From Breznakibacter xylanolyticus (GTDB lineage Bacteria > Bacteroidota > Bacteroidia > Bacteroidales > Marinilabiliaceae): a stretch of DNA of 32,536 nucleotides. The position numbers and the translations under genes were made by a program. The DNA lies in contig NZ_QKZK01000037.1 of NCBI RefSeq assembly GCF_003254275.1, positions 1 through 32,536 of the forward strand. The letters run 5' to 3'. Below the pieces are notes generated by a model that worked only from the letters and a program-made list of their open reading frames with translations, made no database searches and had not been told where the DNA came from. Below are positions 1-8,025 of the stretch, piece after piece (the stretch's first letter is position 1; each line of letters starts with the position of its first letter).

Positions 1-80
1 TTCACCTCAAAATAGTCTCTTTTGCTCTATTTGCTTTTGTAATACATTGATAATCAGTGTCTGAATTTTCGAAAAATCAT

Positions 81-261
81 TTGTAGTACACAAGGGGGTA
101 TTGTATATCAGCGGTTTACATGTTTACTTTGGGGCATGTATTTCAAAGTATCCATGCGCACCAACCCCGAAACGGGAATCTATAGCGGTTATTACCGTGT
201 TTAGTGGAGAGCTAGCGTCATTACGCTACCTTTACAAAGCGAAAATCTGTAGTACACAAAT
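81..261 (+). mobile_element. Decayed IS1634/IS4-like transposase fragment
   Basis: An ATG at 136 opens a short reading frame (MYFKVSMRTNPETGIYSGYY) that resembles the N-terminus of IS1634-type transposases, in which a GYYRLVESYR stretch usually follows. Here the frame stops at 202-204; shifting by one base gives LVES and then another stop at 213-215, so the gene is broken twice within 80 bases. The same 12-mer, TGTAGTACACAA, lies before it (83-94) and after it (249-260), which suggests an internally deleted element whose ends survive. The family assignment comes from a short remembered motif and is tentative. Confidence 0.42.
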
Positions 262-457
262 CCGAACTCGAAAATGAACAATTCATTGAAATACAGGCGC
301 TGGCTTTAGGATAGCTGCAAAATGGGTTAGGTTGCGCATTGTAGAGCGTTCTGGTGGTGTGTTATATATGTTAAGGATGTTGTGGCTCTCAGAGAAGAAG
401 GGGGTTGTTGGGTTTGTCTAAAATGACACCCAATAATGGCTTTTCGGTATGCTGTGT

Positions 458-492
458 ATTTATAACATAAATGTGATATTTGTGTTATAAAT
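458..492. repeat. Nested palindrome
   Basis: A perfect 10-bp inverted repeat, ATTTATAACA and TGTTATAAAT, encloses a second smaller pair, AAAT and ATTT, around GTGAT. It is AT-rich, has no T-tract after it, and does not flank a recognisable gene, so it does not look like an intrinsic terminator. It could be a protein-binding site or the relic of an element end. Confidence 0.5.
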
Positions 493-809
493 GCGCTTAT
501 GATGGGTTGATCATCTATCCGGACAGAGCGCTTGCTAATCGAGCATCAAGGGGTGTTCGCTTGGAGTGTAACCGGGGGCAATAGCCCATTTTTTTGGGGG
601 TGAATGTCAGGCAATGAATGAATCGAGCCATCGTTGGGCCAATCATCGCCACCGGTTTAGATTTTCACATAGCGCTAAACGCAGGGGCGTCATCCGATCG
701 TTGTGGGTTGTTGTTTTTCAGAATGGGGCAAAGGGAAATGGTGAAGCCTTTCGTTTGGCGTTCACAGTGTTGTGGTGAAACACATGAAATGAAATCCCTG
801 ACAATGAAT

Positions 810-842
810 CCACGAATTCTTTGCGAAGCAAAGAATTCGTGG
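810..842. repeat. Perfect 15-bp hairpin
   Basis: CCACGAATTCTTTGC (810-824) and its exact reverse complement GCAAAGAATTCGTGG (828-842) are separated by only three bases, GAA. Such a tight stem will fold in RNA or single-stranded DNA. There is no run of T on its 3' side in either direction, so a REP-like or mobile-repeat nature is more likely than a plain terminator. It lies about 360 bp downstream of the xylanase stop. Confidence 0.6.
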
Positions 843-1198
843 AAAAACCCTTTTAGCTCATCACCGCACATGGGAATAGCAAGATGATGAATGCCAATGA
901 AAGGTTGGTGGTTTTGAATGGCTACCAACAACCACCCCAAACACGAGATCTTGGCGCTGGTATAGCGAGTGGATTCATCTCTTCCAACTCATTCATATGA
1001 GTAGGCTGGTAATGAAGCTCTTTGTGCTCGCCCTTTAATTGATCAACGTCTCATCCCTACCACCACCCGATCGGCGGAAGCGTTTCGAGTGTTGGTGCGA
1101 TGACGATCAATGAGGGGGTGCGATGGACGGAGAGAATCAGCTCTCGTGAAGTGCTGTAAAGGGGAAAGGTCACCTGTGTGCTACAGTATGGGGTCTTG

Positions 1199-1948
1199 TT
1201 AATTTGTGACTCCGGCTTCCGTGTCGGCGTAAATGTTAAGCGCCTTAAATGCAAAATTGCCACTGCTCATGTAGCCTTCCACCACCATCGATACCTCGTG
1301 CAGCTTGCCCAGGTTCATGCCCATTGATTCCCATTGTTTAAAGTGGTCGCTGATGTGGATGGTGCCGCTGTTTCGCTTGTTGGTGCGGATGCTGAAATAT
1401 TGCTTAAAGGTGGTGTTGCCCACGATCGAGGGCTGCTCGATGCGGGTGTTTTCATAAATATCATACTCGCTGCCATTGACGGTAAACGACCCTTTTTTGA
1501 TGGCGTTGGCATCCATCGACGGAATCCAGTTGCGCCAGTCTTCAATGATGTAGTACTCAATGAGCGGTTCAATGGTCCAACCATACACCGACAGATAGGA
1601 GTTGCCCGAAGCCGTTGACGGGCTGTAAGTACAGTCATAGTCGGCATAAAAAGTGCCAATTTGCTGATGTTCCAGGGTTTGGTTGTAATCCAAACCGCGC
1701 CGGGCCAGGTAGTTGAGAATGCCGTTCCAGTGGCCGCTGAAGAGGGCGCCCTCGCCCAGGGTCATGCAGGCCGTCCCCTGTGAGTTTTGGTTCCACAATT
1801 CGTAGCGGAATCCATCCCGGGTGCCCGCAATTTGATCCGTTTCGGCGGTGATGCACAATTCCTGTGTCGTCAGCGGTGCACAGGCTGTCATGGTGGCTGC
1901 CAGCAATGCCAGCAGTGTTCGTTTGAGTGGTTGAATGTTGATTTTCAT
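1199..1948 (-). CDS. GH11 endo-1,4-beta-xylanase, lipoprotein
   Basis: Predicted to hydrolyse internal beta-1,4 links of xylan at the cell surface. The 249-residue product starts with a lipoprotein signal (hydrophobic stretch 10-22, acceptor Cys23 after MTA). The GH11 jelly-roll spans about 35-243 and carries both signature glutamates: nucleophile Glu131 in PLIEYYIIEDW and acid/base Glu224 in VVEGYMSSGNF. YSPSTASGNSYLSVYGW (about 108-124) matches the family core. Length is normal for a single-domain GH11 with signal peptide. It stands alone on the minus strand; the MCP gene diverges from it about 620 bp away, so no operon is evident. GH11 is less common in Bacteroidota than GH10, which makes acquisition by transfer possible but unproven. 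Confidence 0.93.
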   Translation of the reverse strand: MKINIQPLKRTLLALLAATMTACAPLTTQELCITAETDQIAGTRDGFRYELWNQNSQGTACMTLGEGALFSGHWNGILNYLARRGLDYNQTLEHQQIGTFYADYDCTYSPSTASGNSYLSVYGWTIEPLIEYYIIEDWRNWIPSMDANAIKKGSFTVNGSEYDIYENTRIEQPSIVGNTTFKQYFSIRTNKRNSGTIHISDHFKQWESMGMNLGKLHEVSMVVEGYMSSGNFAFKALNIYADTEAGVTN

Positions 1949-2118
1949 CTATTTGTGAGTGTGTTAAGATGTAAAATATTTCGCTTGGTTTGCTTTGGGT
2001 AACTGTAAAGATAAGGATATTCCGATGTGTTCTGCTCTGTTTTGTTGAATTCAGATGCCAGGTCGTTTCGTGCGTGCTGCTCCGAAAAAAGACAAATATC
2101 TTTCCTCATCTCATCATC

Positions 2119-2210
2119 TGTCTTTTTGTCTTGTGTCTCTTATCTTGCGTCTTGATACTTGTGTCTTGCATCTTGCGTCTTGCGTCTTGTATCTTGCATC
2201 TCGCATCATC
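2119..2210. repeat. Degenerate 7-bp tandem array (RTCTTGC)
   Basis: Six consecutive heptads of the form RTCTTGC run without gaps from 2163 to 2204 (GTCTTGC, ATCTTGC, GTCTTGC, GTCTTGT, ATCTTGC, ATCTCGC), with looser copies upstream to about 2119. The unit is not a multiple of three and the array is not in a gene. The minus-strand reading is AAGAYGC-like. Confidence 0.75.
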
Positions 2211-2376
2211 CAACTGTCCACCCTTTTTCGGGGCATCAAAACACCCCCTTCGACGGCCGAAACCCCACTTTCTTCTCTCCCCAAACCCGTTGGCAGCGCC
2301 TTACATTTGAGCAGATAAAACGTGCCAGGTTGAATGCTTCGACACGAGGGGGCATCGTTGTTGATGACGTGCAAGA

Positions 2377-2551
2377 GTGCGAGAGTGCTAAAAGTGCGGA
2401 TAGTGAAGTGATTAAAGATGAAATATCCGCAATCCCTGCTAAATATTTCTTTTTTGTTATCTGATTTTTTATATAAACACACATCGTATTACAAATTAAC
2501 TCAGCGTCTTTGCGCCTCAGCGTTTATTCTTACGCTGGGGGATACAGGGGG
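2377..2551 (+). repeat. Dispersed repeat, copy 3 (partial)
   Basis: AGTGATTAAAGATGAAATAT (2407-2426) matches the core of the copies at 20281-20300 and, inverted, 14270-14295. As in the copy at 20274-20332, it is preceded by AGAGTGCRAGAGTGC-like words and followed by a G-rich segment, GGGGGATACAGGGGG at 2537-2551, that continues into CTTAAT just upstream of a start codon. An unrelated stretch of about 100 bp separates core and G-rich segment here, so this copy is either interrupted or older. Confidence 0.5.
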
Positions 2552-2566
2552 CTTAATTATAAACAG

Positions 2567-4714
2567 ATGAAAAAATTTAACGACCTCAAAATCGGTTTCC
2601 GCCTGATGTTGGTCATCAGCACCACCACAGTCCTCATCCTCTCGGTGTTGGGCTTGTATATCTATAACATTCAGGAAGAAAAAATCGTCACGGATAACGA
2701 CAAATACATGACTGAGCAGGTGAAAGACCTCACCCGCATTGTGCAAATGCAGATCAAAGAACGTCAGGAACAGGTGGGATCGGCCATTCTGATGGCTCAG
2801 GAAGTGATGAATCAAGCCGGGTCTCTTTCCCTCTCGTCTTACGAAACCACTGTTATTGAGGCCGTCGATCAGGAGACCCGTGAACAAAAAGTCGTGAAGC
2901 TTCCCACTCTTAAGCTCAACAATCAGACCCTATACAACAGCACTTTGCTGGTGGACAAAATCACCGAGTTGACGCGTGCCCGTGCCACCATCTTTCAAAA
3001 AATCGAGGGTGGGTATCTGCGCATTTCCACCTCGGTGGTGCACCGTGATGGTAAACGAGCCACCAATACCTTCATTCCCGACCACTCTCCCGTGGTGCAG
3101 GCCATCGAAAGCGGGAAGGCTTATCATGGTCGGGCCATTGTGGTGGACGACTGGTATCTGACCACTTACAAACCTCTTAAGGTCAATCATCAAATTGTGG
3201 GCATGCTTTTCGTGGGAATGCCCGAGAAGGATTTGGGCAACATCAAAGAGATTTTTAATCGCAAGCAGTATCTCACATCCGGTTATCCTTTCATCATCGA
3301 CAAAGAGGGGCTGCTGATTGTACATCCTCAAAACGAGGGGAATAACCTTAAGGGCGAACCATTCTTTAAACAACTGACGGCGACCCAAAGCGCCGACATC
3401 AGAATCAGTTACATCTGGAACGAACGCCACAAAATTCTTTACGCTTCTTATGTCGAGGCCATTGATTCATACATTGTGGCTTCCATCTTTGAGGACGAGC
3501 TGACCGTCATCCTGGCACACCTGCGTAACATCCTGCTCTTTGCCATTCTCTTGAGCATTGCCATCATGGTGGTGGTCATCGTGGTGATGGCCAACGCCAT
3601 TTCGTCATCTCTGCGCAAAGGGGTCGATTTTGCCCAAAAAATCACCAATGGGGAGTTGTCGGCTCATCTGGACATTGACCAAAAAGATGAGGTGGGCGTG
3701 CTGGCCGATGCCCTGCGTACCATGGTTGGTTCGTTCCGGTCGGGGGTGGAAATGGCTCGTAAAATTGCCTCGGGCGACTTGCGCATGGAGGCTAAAAACG
3801 TCCATCGGGTCATCGAGGGTTCTTTGGATGAGGCGCTGATCAACATGCGCGAACAACTGCGCGACGTGGTGAAGAATATCCGTATGGTGGCGCAAAACGT
3901 GGCCAGCGGCAGTGTTCAAATCAGTCAGTCGGCCACCGACATCTCTACCGGAGCCAACGAGCAGGCCGCCACAGCCGAAGAGGTCTCCTCGTCGGTTGAA
4001 GAGATGGCCGCCACCATCACGCAAAATACTGAAAACGCCAAGGACACCGAACTCATTGCTGTGAAGGCTTCCAAGGACATCGACGAAGGTCGAAAATCGT
4101 TTGAGACGACCCTGAAAGCCATGAAGGACATTGCCGAAAAAATTACCATCATTGGCGACATTGCCGAAAAAACCGACCTGCTGGCCATCAATGCCGCCAT
4201 TGAGGCTGCGCGTGCCGGAGAGCATGGAAAAGGCTTTGCCGTGGTGGCTTCGGAGGTGCGCAAGCTGGCCGAAGTGAGTCAACAGGCTGCCAAAGAGATC
4301 AACCACCTCTCTTCATCGAGTTTGCAGGTGGCCGAAAATGCCAGCAAGTTGCTTTCGTGCATCGTTCCCGATGTGCAGAAGACTGCAGAACTGGTGATGG
4401 AGATTGCTGCTGCCTCCCGTGAGCAAAAACTGGGCGCCGACCAAATCAGTCTGGCTGTGCAACAGTTCTCCAACGTCACCCAGTCGAACACGGCCAGTGC
4501 CGAGGAGATGGCCAGCAGCTCGGAAGAACTGGCCAGCCAGGCCGAACAACTCAACGAGGTGGTGAGTTACTTTGAATTGGAGCAGGAAAAGGTGGTGCGT
4601 GCTCCCCATCGCGATCAGCGTCACTCCATCCGAAGTGCCAAGCCGGCCGCGCAACCCAAAAAATTCACTCCCGGGGAGGCAGAATTAGACAGCGTGGAGT
4701 TCGAAAACTTCTAA
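2567..4714 (+). CDS. Methyl-accepting chemotaxis protein, Cache sensor
   Basis: Transmembrane chemoreceptor of 715 residues that would signal through CheW/CheA. Segments in order: TM1 (12-35), a periplasmic sensor of Cache_3-Cache_2 type (about 40-315, with [12 protein letters not shown] and [10 protein letters not shown]), TM2 (321-345), HAMP (345-397) with a second HAMP-like stretch after it, and the cytoplasmic signalling coiled coil (about 450-670) whose hairpin tip contains [19 protein letters not shown]. The last five residues, EFENF, fit the loose x-[HFYW]-x2-[HFYW] pattern of CheR/CheB-tethering pentapeptides. I start at the ATG at 2567 (MKKFNDLK); an upstream in-frame ATG at 2510 would add 19 residues that lie inside a dispersed repeat. 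A strong terminator follows. The ligand is unknown; neighbours suggest a sugar- or acid-related cue, but this is inference. Confidence 0.93.
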   Translation: MKKFNDLKIGFRLMLVISTTTVLILSVLGLYIYNIQEEKIVTDNDKYMTEQVKDLTRIVQMQIKERQEQVGSAILMAQEVMNQAGSLSLSSYETTVIEAVDQETREQKVVKLPTLKLNNQTLYNSTLLVDKITELTRARATIFQKIEGGYLRISTSVVHRDGKRATNTFIPDHSPVVQAIESGKAYHGRAIVVDDWYLTTYKPLKVNHQIVGMLFVGMPEKDLGNIKEIFNRKQYLTSGYPFIIDKEGLLIVHPQNEGNNLKGEPFFKQLTATQSADIRISYIWNERHKILYASYVEAIDSYIVASIFEDELTVILAHLRNILLFAILLSIAIMVVVIVVMANAISSSLRKGVDFAQKITNGELSAHLDIDQKDEVGVLADALRTMVGSFRSGVEMARKIASGDLRMEAKNVHRVIEGSLDEALINMREQLRDVVKNIRMVAQNVASGSVQISQSATDISTGANEQAATAEEVSSSVEEMAATITQNTENAKDTELIAVKASKDIDEGRKSFETTLKAMKDIAEKITIIGDIAEKTDLLAINAAIEAARAGEHGKGFAVVASEVRKLAEVSQQAAKEINHLSSSSLQVAENASKLLSCIVPDVQKTAELVMEIAAASREQKLGADQISLAVQQFSNVTQSNTASAEEMASSSEELASQAEQLNEVVSYFELEQEKVVRAPHRDQRHSIRSAKPAAQPKKFTPGEAELDSVEFENF

Positions 4715-4753
4715 TCGGAACCTGCGGTAACGTTACGATTTACGAACAACGAC

Positions 4754-4807
4754 AAGGCCGGGGAAACAACGAGACATCATCATCGTGGTTTCCCCGGCCT
4801 TCTTTTT
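4754..4807 (+). terminator. Intrinsic terminator of the MCP gene
   Basis: A perfect 14-bp stem, AAGGCCGGGGAAAC (4754-4767) with GTTTCCCCGGCCTT (4788-4801), has a 20-nt loop and is followed by CTTTTT. It starts 40 bp after the MCP stop codon. Confidence 0.85.
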
Positions 4808-4864
4808 ATGATGATGCCTTTGGGCACCATAGCTAGGTAGAAGAAGGTAAGCCAATCCATCTTT

Positions 4865-4931
4865 CGCCCCAATTGGGGCGAGCGGTCCACGATTCCCCCA
4901 AATGCTACCGATATTTGGCCCCGATGGGGCC
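4865..4931. repeat. REP-like paired GC palindromes
   Basis: CGCCCCAATTGGGGCG (4865-4880) is a perfect 16-bp palindrome. About 36 bp on, GGCCCC-GAT-GGGGCC (4917-4931) forms a second hairpin, with TGCTACCGATATTTGG between. From memory, similar pairings of GGGGC hairpins with a TACCGATATTTGG-like word occur in intergenic DNA of other Bacteroidota; I cannot name a published family. Confidence 0.55.
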
Positions 4932-5020
4932 TCTAAACGGATTGCGCGTGTATAAAAAGAAATCATAGTGAGTCTCACCGAAATCCACGCTCCTTATCCT
5001 CCACGAGTAACATGTATCCT

Positions 5021-5090
5021 CTTAAACTCTTAAACTCTTAAACTCCTCCACCCCTCTACTCTTAAACTCCTCCACTCTTCCACTCCTCCC
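5021..5090. repeat. 8-bp tandem array (CTTAAACT)
   Basis: Three exact consecutive units CTTAAACT run from 5021 to 5044, with a fourth at 5061-5068 and derived CTCCTCCACTCTTCCA-like units up to the ALDH stop codon at 5091. The array lies in the 3' flank of the ALDH gene. Confidence 0.7.
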
Positions 5091-6464
5091 TTACCTCAGC
5101 AGCATTCGTATGAGTCGGAGTTTCTGAAGCGAGTAGGGGGCATATTTGAGGTTGGGCTCCCAGAAGGTGGGTTTTTGCAGAATGCTCTTGTAGTGTGTAA
5201 AGGTGTCGAAGCCGGCCTTGCCGTGGTAGCTCCCCATGCCGCTGGCGCCCACGCCGCCAAAGGGAAGATTGCTGCTGGCCAGGTGCATAAGGCTTTCGTT
5301 GACGGCACCTCCGCCAAAGGAAACCTCGTGGAGGATTTTGCGGATGGTGGTTTTGTTTTCGGAGTAGATGTAGCACGACAGGGGTTTGGGCTGCGCCTTC
5401 ACACGGGCAATGGCATCGTCGAGGCTGGTGAAGGTGAGCACGGGCAGGATGGGGCCGAAGATTTCGTCGTGCATCACCGCATCGTCGAAGGTGACATCAC
5501 GCAGCAGGGTGGGGCTGATGAACCGCGCCTGACGGTCGTGCACACCGCCAAAGCATACCTTGGTCGGGTCGATGAGCGCCACCAGCCGATCGAAGTTGCG
5601 GTGGTTGATGATTTGCAGGTAGTGGTCGGCAGGGGTGTCGGGGTGCTGGGGGTAGCGAGCCGCTTCGGCCTTGAGAGCCTCGATGAAGCGTTCCTCGATG
5701 CTTTTCTCCACCAACAGGTAATCGGGCGCTACACAGGTCTGACCCGCATTGAGGAACTTGGCCCACACGATGCGTCGCGCAGTCACGGCAATGTTGCAGT
5801 CGGCCATCACAAACACGGGGCTTTTGCCGCCCAGCTCGAGGGTGACGGGGGTGAGGTGACGCGCTGCGGCCTGGTACACCATGCGACCCACGGGGATGCT
5901 GCCGGTGAAGAAAATTTTGTCGAAGTGATGCTCCAGAAGTTCCTGCGTGGTTTGGGCATCGCCCTGCACCACATGGAAATATTCGGGGGCAAAATGGTCG
6001 TTCACCAGTCGGGCGAGCACGTTGGCCGTGTGGGCGGGCAGCTCGCTGGGTTTGAGCATCACGGTGTTGCCGGCAGCCAAAGCCGTGAGGGCCGGCAGCA
6101 GCGACAGTTGAATGGGGTAGTTCCAGGCGCCAATCACCAGGGTGACGCCCAGTGGCTCGGGCATGATGTAGCTTTTGGCGGGGAAGTTGAGGAGCCCAGC
6201 GCCCACGCGTTTGGCCTTGCTCCAGCGCGGCAGTCGGGTGATGAGCAGGTCTATTTCGTGATAGATGAGCGATAGTTCGGTGGTGAAAGTCTCGAATTCT
6301 GACTTGCCAAAGTCCTCGCGGATGGCGCGGTTGAGCTCCGGTTCGTGCCGGGCGATGAGGTCGCGCAGCTGCCTGAGGTGGGCAATGCGAAGGCGAATGT
6401 CCTTGGTGGCGTTGCTGTTGAAATAGTCGCGTTGGCGGGCAATGAGGTCGTGAATGGCGGTCAT
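5091..6464 (-). CDS. Aldehyde dehydrogenase, ALDH3-like
   Basis: NAD(P)+-dependent oxidation of an aldehyde to a carboxylic acid, in the cytoplasm or at the membrane face. The 457-residue product shows the full family set: general base Glu210 in VTLELGGKSP, nucleophile Cys244 in NAGQTCVAPDYLL, the cofactor segment FFTGS (186-189) and EIFGPILPV (334-342). Its length and the class-3 type motif PWNYP-like GAWNYPIQLSL (112-122) fit the short ALDH3 group rather than the ~490-residue ALDH1/2 group. I start at the ATG at 6464; an in-frame ATG at 6557 would add 31 residues that overlap the stem-loop at 6556-6590. The GH28 gene lies upstream on the same strand, 153 bp away with a stem-loop between, so co-transcription is uncertain. 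The substrate is not evident. Confidence 0.92.
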   Translation of the reverse strand: MTAIHDLIARQRDYFNSNATKDIRLRIAHLRQLRDLIARHEPELNRAIREDFGKSEFETFTTELSLIYHEIDLLITRLPRWSKAKRVGAGLLNFPAKSYIMPEPLGVTLVIGAWNYPIQLSLLPALTALAAGNTVMLKPSELPAHTANVLARLVNDHFAPEYFHVVQGDAQTTQELLEHHFDKIFFTGSIPVGRMVYQAAARHLTPVTLELGGKSPVFVMADCNIAVTARRIVWAKFLNAGQTCVAPDYLLVEKSIEERFIEALKAEAARYPQHPDTPADHYLQIINHRNFDRLVALIDPTKVCFGGVHDRQARFISPTLLRDVTFDDAVMHDEIFGPILPVLTFTSLDDAIARVKAQPKPLSCYIYSENKTTIRKILHEVSFGGGAVNESLMHLASSNLPFGGVGASGMGSYHGKAGFDTFTHYKSILQKPTFWEPNLKYAPYSLQKLRLIRMLLR

Positions 6465-6555
6465 GGCATTTTTAATGGTGAAGATAGGGAATTTTGAAAT
6501 GCGTTCACGGGAGAGATGCGCTATTTGCGCGTCTGTACGATTGTAGGGGAATGCC

Positions 6556-6590
6556 ACAAAGGCCTGAATTCTATTGAGTCAGGCCTTTGT
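6556..6590 (-). terminator. Stem-loop between GH28 and ALDH genes
   Basis: ACAAAGGCCTGA (6556-6567) pairs perfectly with TCAGGCCTTTGT (6579-6590) around an 11-nt loop. It sits 28 bp downstream of the GH28 stop on the minus strand. The stem is terminator-like, but only a weak T-run follows, so it may be a partial terminator or an mRNA-stability element. Confidence 0.55.
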
Positions 6591-6617
6591 AGTGTGTTTG
6601 CGGGGGCGATCTTCATT

Positions 6618-7874
6618 TTAGGGAACCAACTTCAGCGCCTCCCCATTTTCGGTCACATTCTCGAGCGTCACGGCATCGGGGTAGAGGCATTTCATGCCCT
6701 GGCCGGGCGAATGCACGGTGATGTTTCGAAACACGATGTCCGACACCGTGTCGTGGGCGTTGCCGGCCATCTCGCCAAAATAAGTGGCCGTGACGTGAAT
6801 GTTGCTCATCACAATGTTGCGCACGGTGGCTTTGGGCTGATCGGTGGTGCCTTCCAGGTCGAAGAACTGTTTCCATGGGCGCATCTCAATGAGGGGGCCG
6901 CTGTTGCCGGTGATGTTTTCGATGGTGATGTTTTCGAAGGTTTGGTGGGTGTCGGGGCGCATCTTTAGGCGCAGCACGGGGCAGGTGTTTTGCATCACGC
7001 AGTTGCGCAGGGTGATGTTGCGGGCGTGAATGCACTCGCTGCCCAGGGTGAGGGTGCCGTGCGACTGGCCAAAGGTGCAGTTCTCGATGAGCACATCTTC
7101 TACAATGCCGTTTTCGGGCAGGGTGTGCGCCAGGGGGCCTTTGCCGCCTTTGATGCACACCCCGTCGTCGTTGACCGAGATGTAACAGTTGCGAATGGTC
7201 ACGCGCTTGCACACGTCCAGATCGATGCCGTCGGTGCTGGGCGCCTTCACGGGTTTAAAGGGCGAGCGGATGTCGCACCCTTCAATGAGCACATCGTTGC
7301 ACTGGTAGAGGTGGGTGGTCCAGAAGCCGGCGTTGCGCAGCTTCACATCCCGAAGGGTGACGCTGTCGCAGCCCCAAATAAAGATGAGACGGGGGCGGTA
7401 CACCTCCAGGTTGGTGACGGTGCGTCCCTGGCGGCGTCCCTCTTCGCGTCGTGCCCAAAACTGATCCCAGAACTTATATCCGTTCCCATCGATGGTGCCC
7501 GGGCCGGTGATAGAAAAGCCGTTGACGTGGGTGGCGTTGATGAGCGCGGCAAAGTAATCGAGGTTCTTGCCCTCCATGCGCGAGGCCATCAGGGGGTAGT
7601 CGGCAATGGTGTCGGAGCCTTTGATGACAGCGCCTTCCAAGAGTTTGAGACGAGTGCCCGGCTTGAAAAAGAGCGCCCCGGTGAGAAACACCCCTTTGGG
7701 CACCACAATGGTGCCGCCGCCTTTGGCGTGTGCCTTGTCGATGACCTTTTGGATGGCACAGGTGTTGAGCAGGGTGCTGTCGGCTTTCACCCCGTGGCGG
7801 GTGATGACATAGTCCTTGGCGGATAAACTGAGGGAAGCCATAAGGGCCAGCGACAGGGTGAGCAGCTTGATCAT
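6618..7874 (-). CDS. GH28 polygalacturonase-like pectinase (module 1)
   Basis: Secreted right-handed beta-helix enzyme expected to cleave galacturonan or rhamnogalacturonan backbones. The 418-residue product has a signal peptide (1-19). GH28 active-site elements are present: Asp215 in PSTDGID, the Asp236-Asp237 pair in VNDDGVCIK, His272 in QSHGTLTLGSE and RLK (302-304). The second block reads NDD rather than the more usual GDD, and the third SHG rather than GHG, so exo-acting or rhamnogalacturonan specificity is possible. I start at the ATG at 7874, giving MIKLLTLSLALMASLSLSA; the ATG at 7907 would add 11 polar residues before the signal. It diverges from the membrane-bound AraC regulator at 8026, which is its likely controller. 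Confidence 0.92.
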   Translation of the reverse strand: MIKLLTLSLALMASLSLSAKDYVITRHGVKADSTLLNTCAIQKVIDKAHAKGGGTIVVPKGVFLTGALFFKPGTRLKLLEGAVIKGSDTIADYPLMASRMEGKNLDYFAALINATHVNGFSITGPGTIDGNGYKFWDQFWARREEGRRQGRTVTNLEVYRPRLIFIWGCDSVTLRDVKLRNAGFWTTHLYQCNDVLIEGCDIRSPFKPVKAPSTDGIDLDVCKRVTIRNCYISVNDDGVCIKGGKGPLAHTLPENGIVEDVLIENCTFGQSHGTLTLGSECIHARNITLRNCVMQNTCPVLRLKMRPDTHQTFENITIENITGNSGPLIEMRPWKQFFDLEGTTDQPKATVRNIVMSNIHVTATYFGEMAGNAHDTVSDIVFRNITVHSPGQGMKCLYPDAVTLENVTENGEALKLVP

Positions 7875-8001
7875 GATGTTATTTGAGATGGTTTTTGTTT
7901 CATACAAATATCATCAATCGCCCCTGGGGGTAAAAATGTAACACCCATGAAAATTGTTCGGGTGAGCAGGGGATGTTGTCCTGTGAGGGGTGAAGCTGGT
8001 G

Positions 8002-8012
8002 AAATTGGGGTT
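8002..8012. promoter_or_regulatory. Conserved AAATTGGGGTT block upstream of regulator 1
   Basis: This 11-mer ends 13 bp before the start codon of the first membrane AraC gene. Its exact reverse complement, AACCCCAATTT, ends 13 bp before the start codon of the second (13087-13097). It lies in the 151-bp divergent region between the GH28 and regulator genes and could be an autoregulatory site; function is inferred only from position and identity. Confidence 0.3.
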
Positions 8013-8025
8013 AATTACTGTTTAA

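Larger units (their letters stand above)
262..1198. other. Gene-poor region, no supported gene
   Basis: About 0.9 kb downstream of the xylanase gene. Short open frames exist on both strands (for example 618-887 plus and 665-940 minus), but none shows a recognisable domain, signal peptide or start context, and they overlap one another on opposite strands. The only clear structures are two inverted repeats, annotated separately. The stretch reads as decayed or purely intergenic DNA next to an insertion-sequence remnant. Confidence 0.5.
1949..2566. other. Repeat-rich divergent intergenic region
   Basis: This 618-bp gap between the divergent GH11 and MCP genes holds a heptad array (2119-2210) and a partial copy of a dispersed repeat (about 2377-2551), described separately. 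Several overlapping open frames, such as 1990-2310 plus and 2114-2482 minus, are translations of the short tandem repeats and are not credible genes. The segment around 2494-2530 contains alternating words like CAGCGTCTTTGCGCCTCAGCG-type sequence, similar in style to the one at 16720-16800. No promoter was confidently identified. Confidence 0.5.

Noticed and set aside
618-940. Small genes in the 5' gene-poor region
   Set aside because: Frames on both strands overlap, contain the hairpin at 810-842 and have no recognisable domain or start context.
2163-2204. CRISPR array
   Set aside because: The units are 7 bp with no spacers and there are no cas genes; the same holds for the octads at 5021-5068, 14297-14370 and 20157-20204.
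3605-4306. 233-codon open frame on the minus strand
   Set aside because: Antisense shadow of the chemoreceptor signalling domain.
5175-6275. 366-codon open frame on the plus strand
   Set aside because: It is antisense to the well-supported aldehyde dehydrogenase; its composition follows from the codon use of that gene and no domain is visible.
6990-7826. 278-codon open frame on the plus strand
   Set aside because: Antisense shadow of GH28-1.
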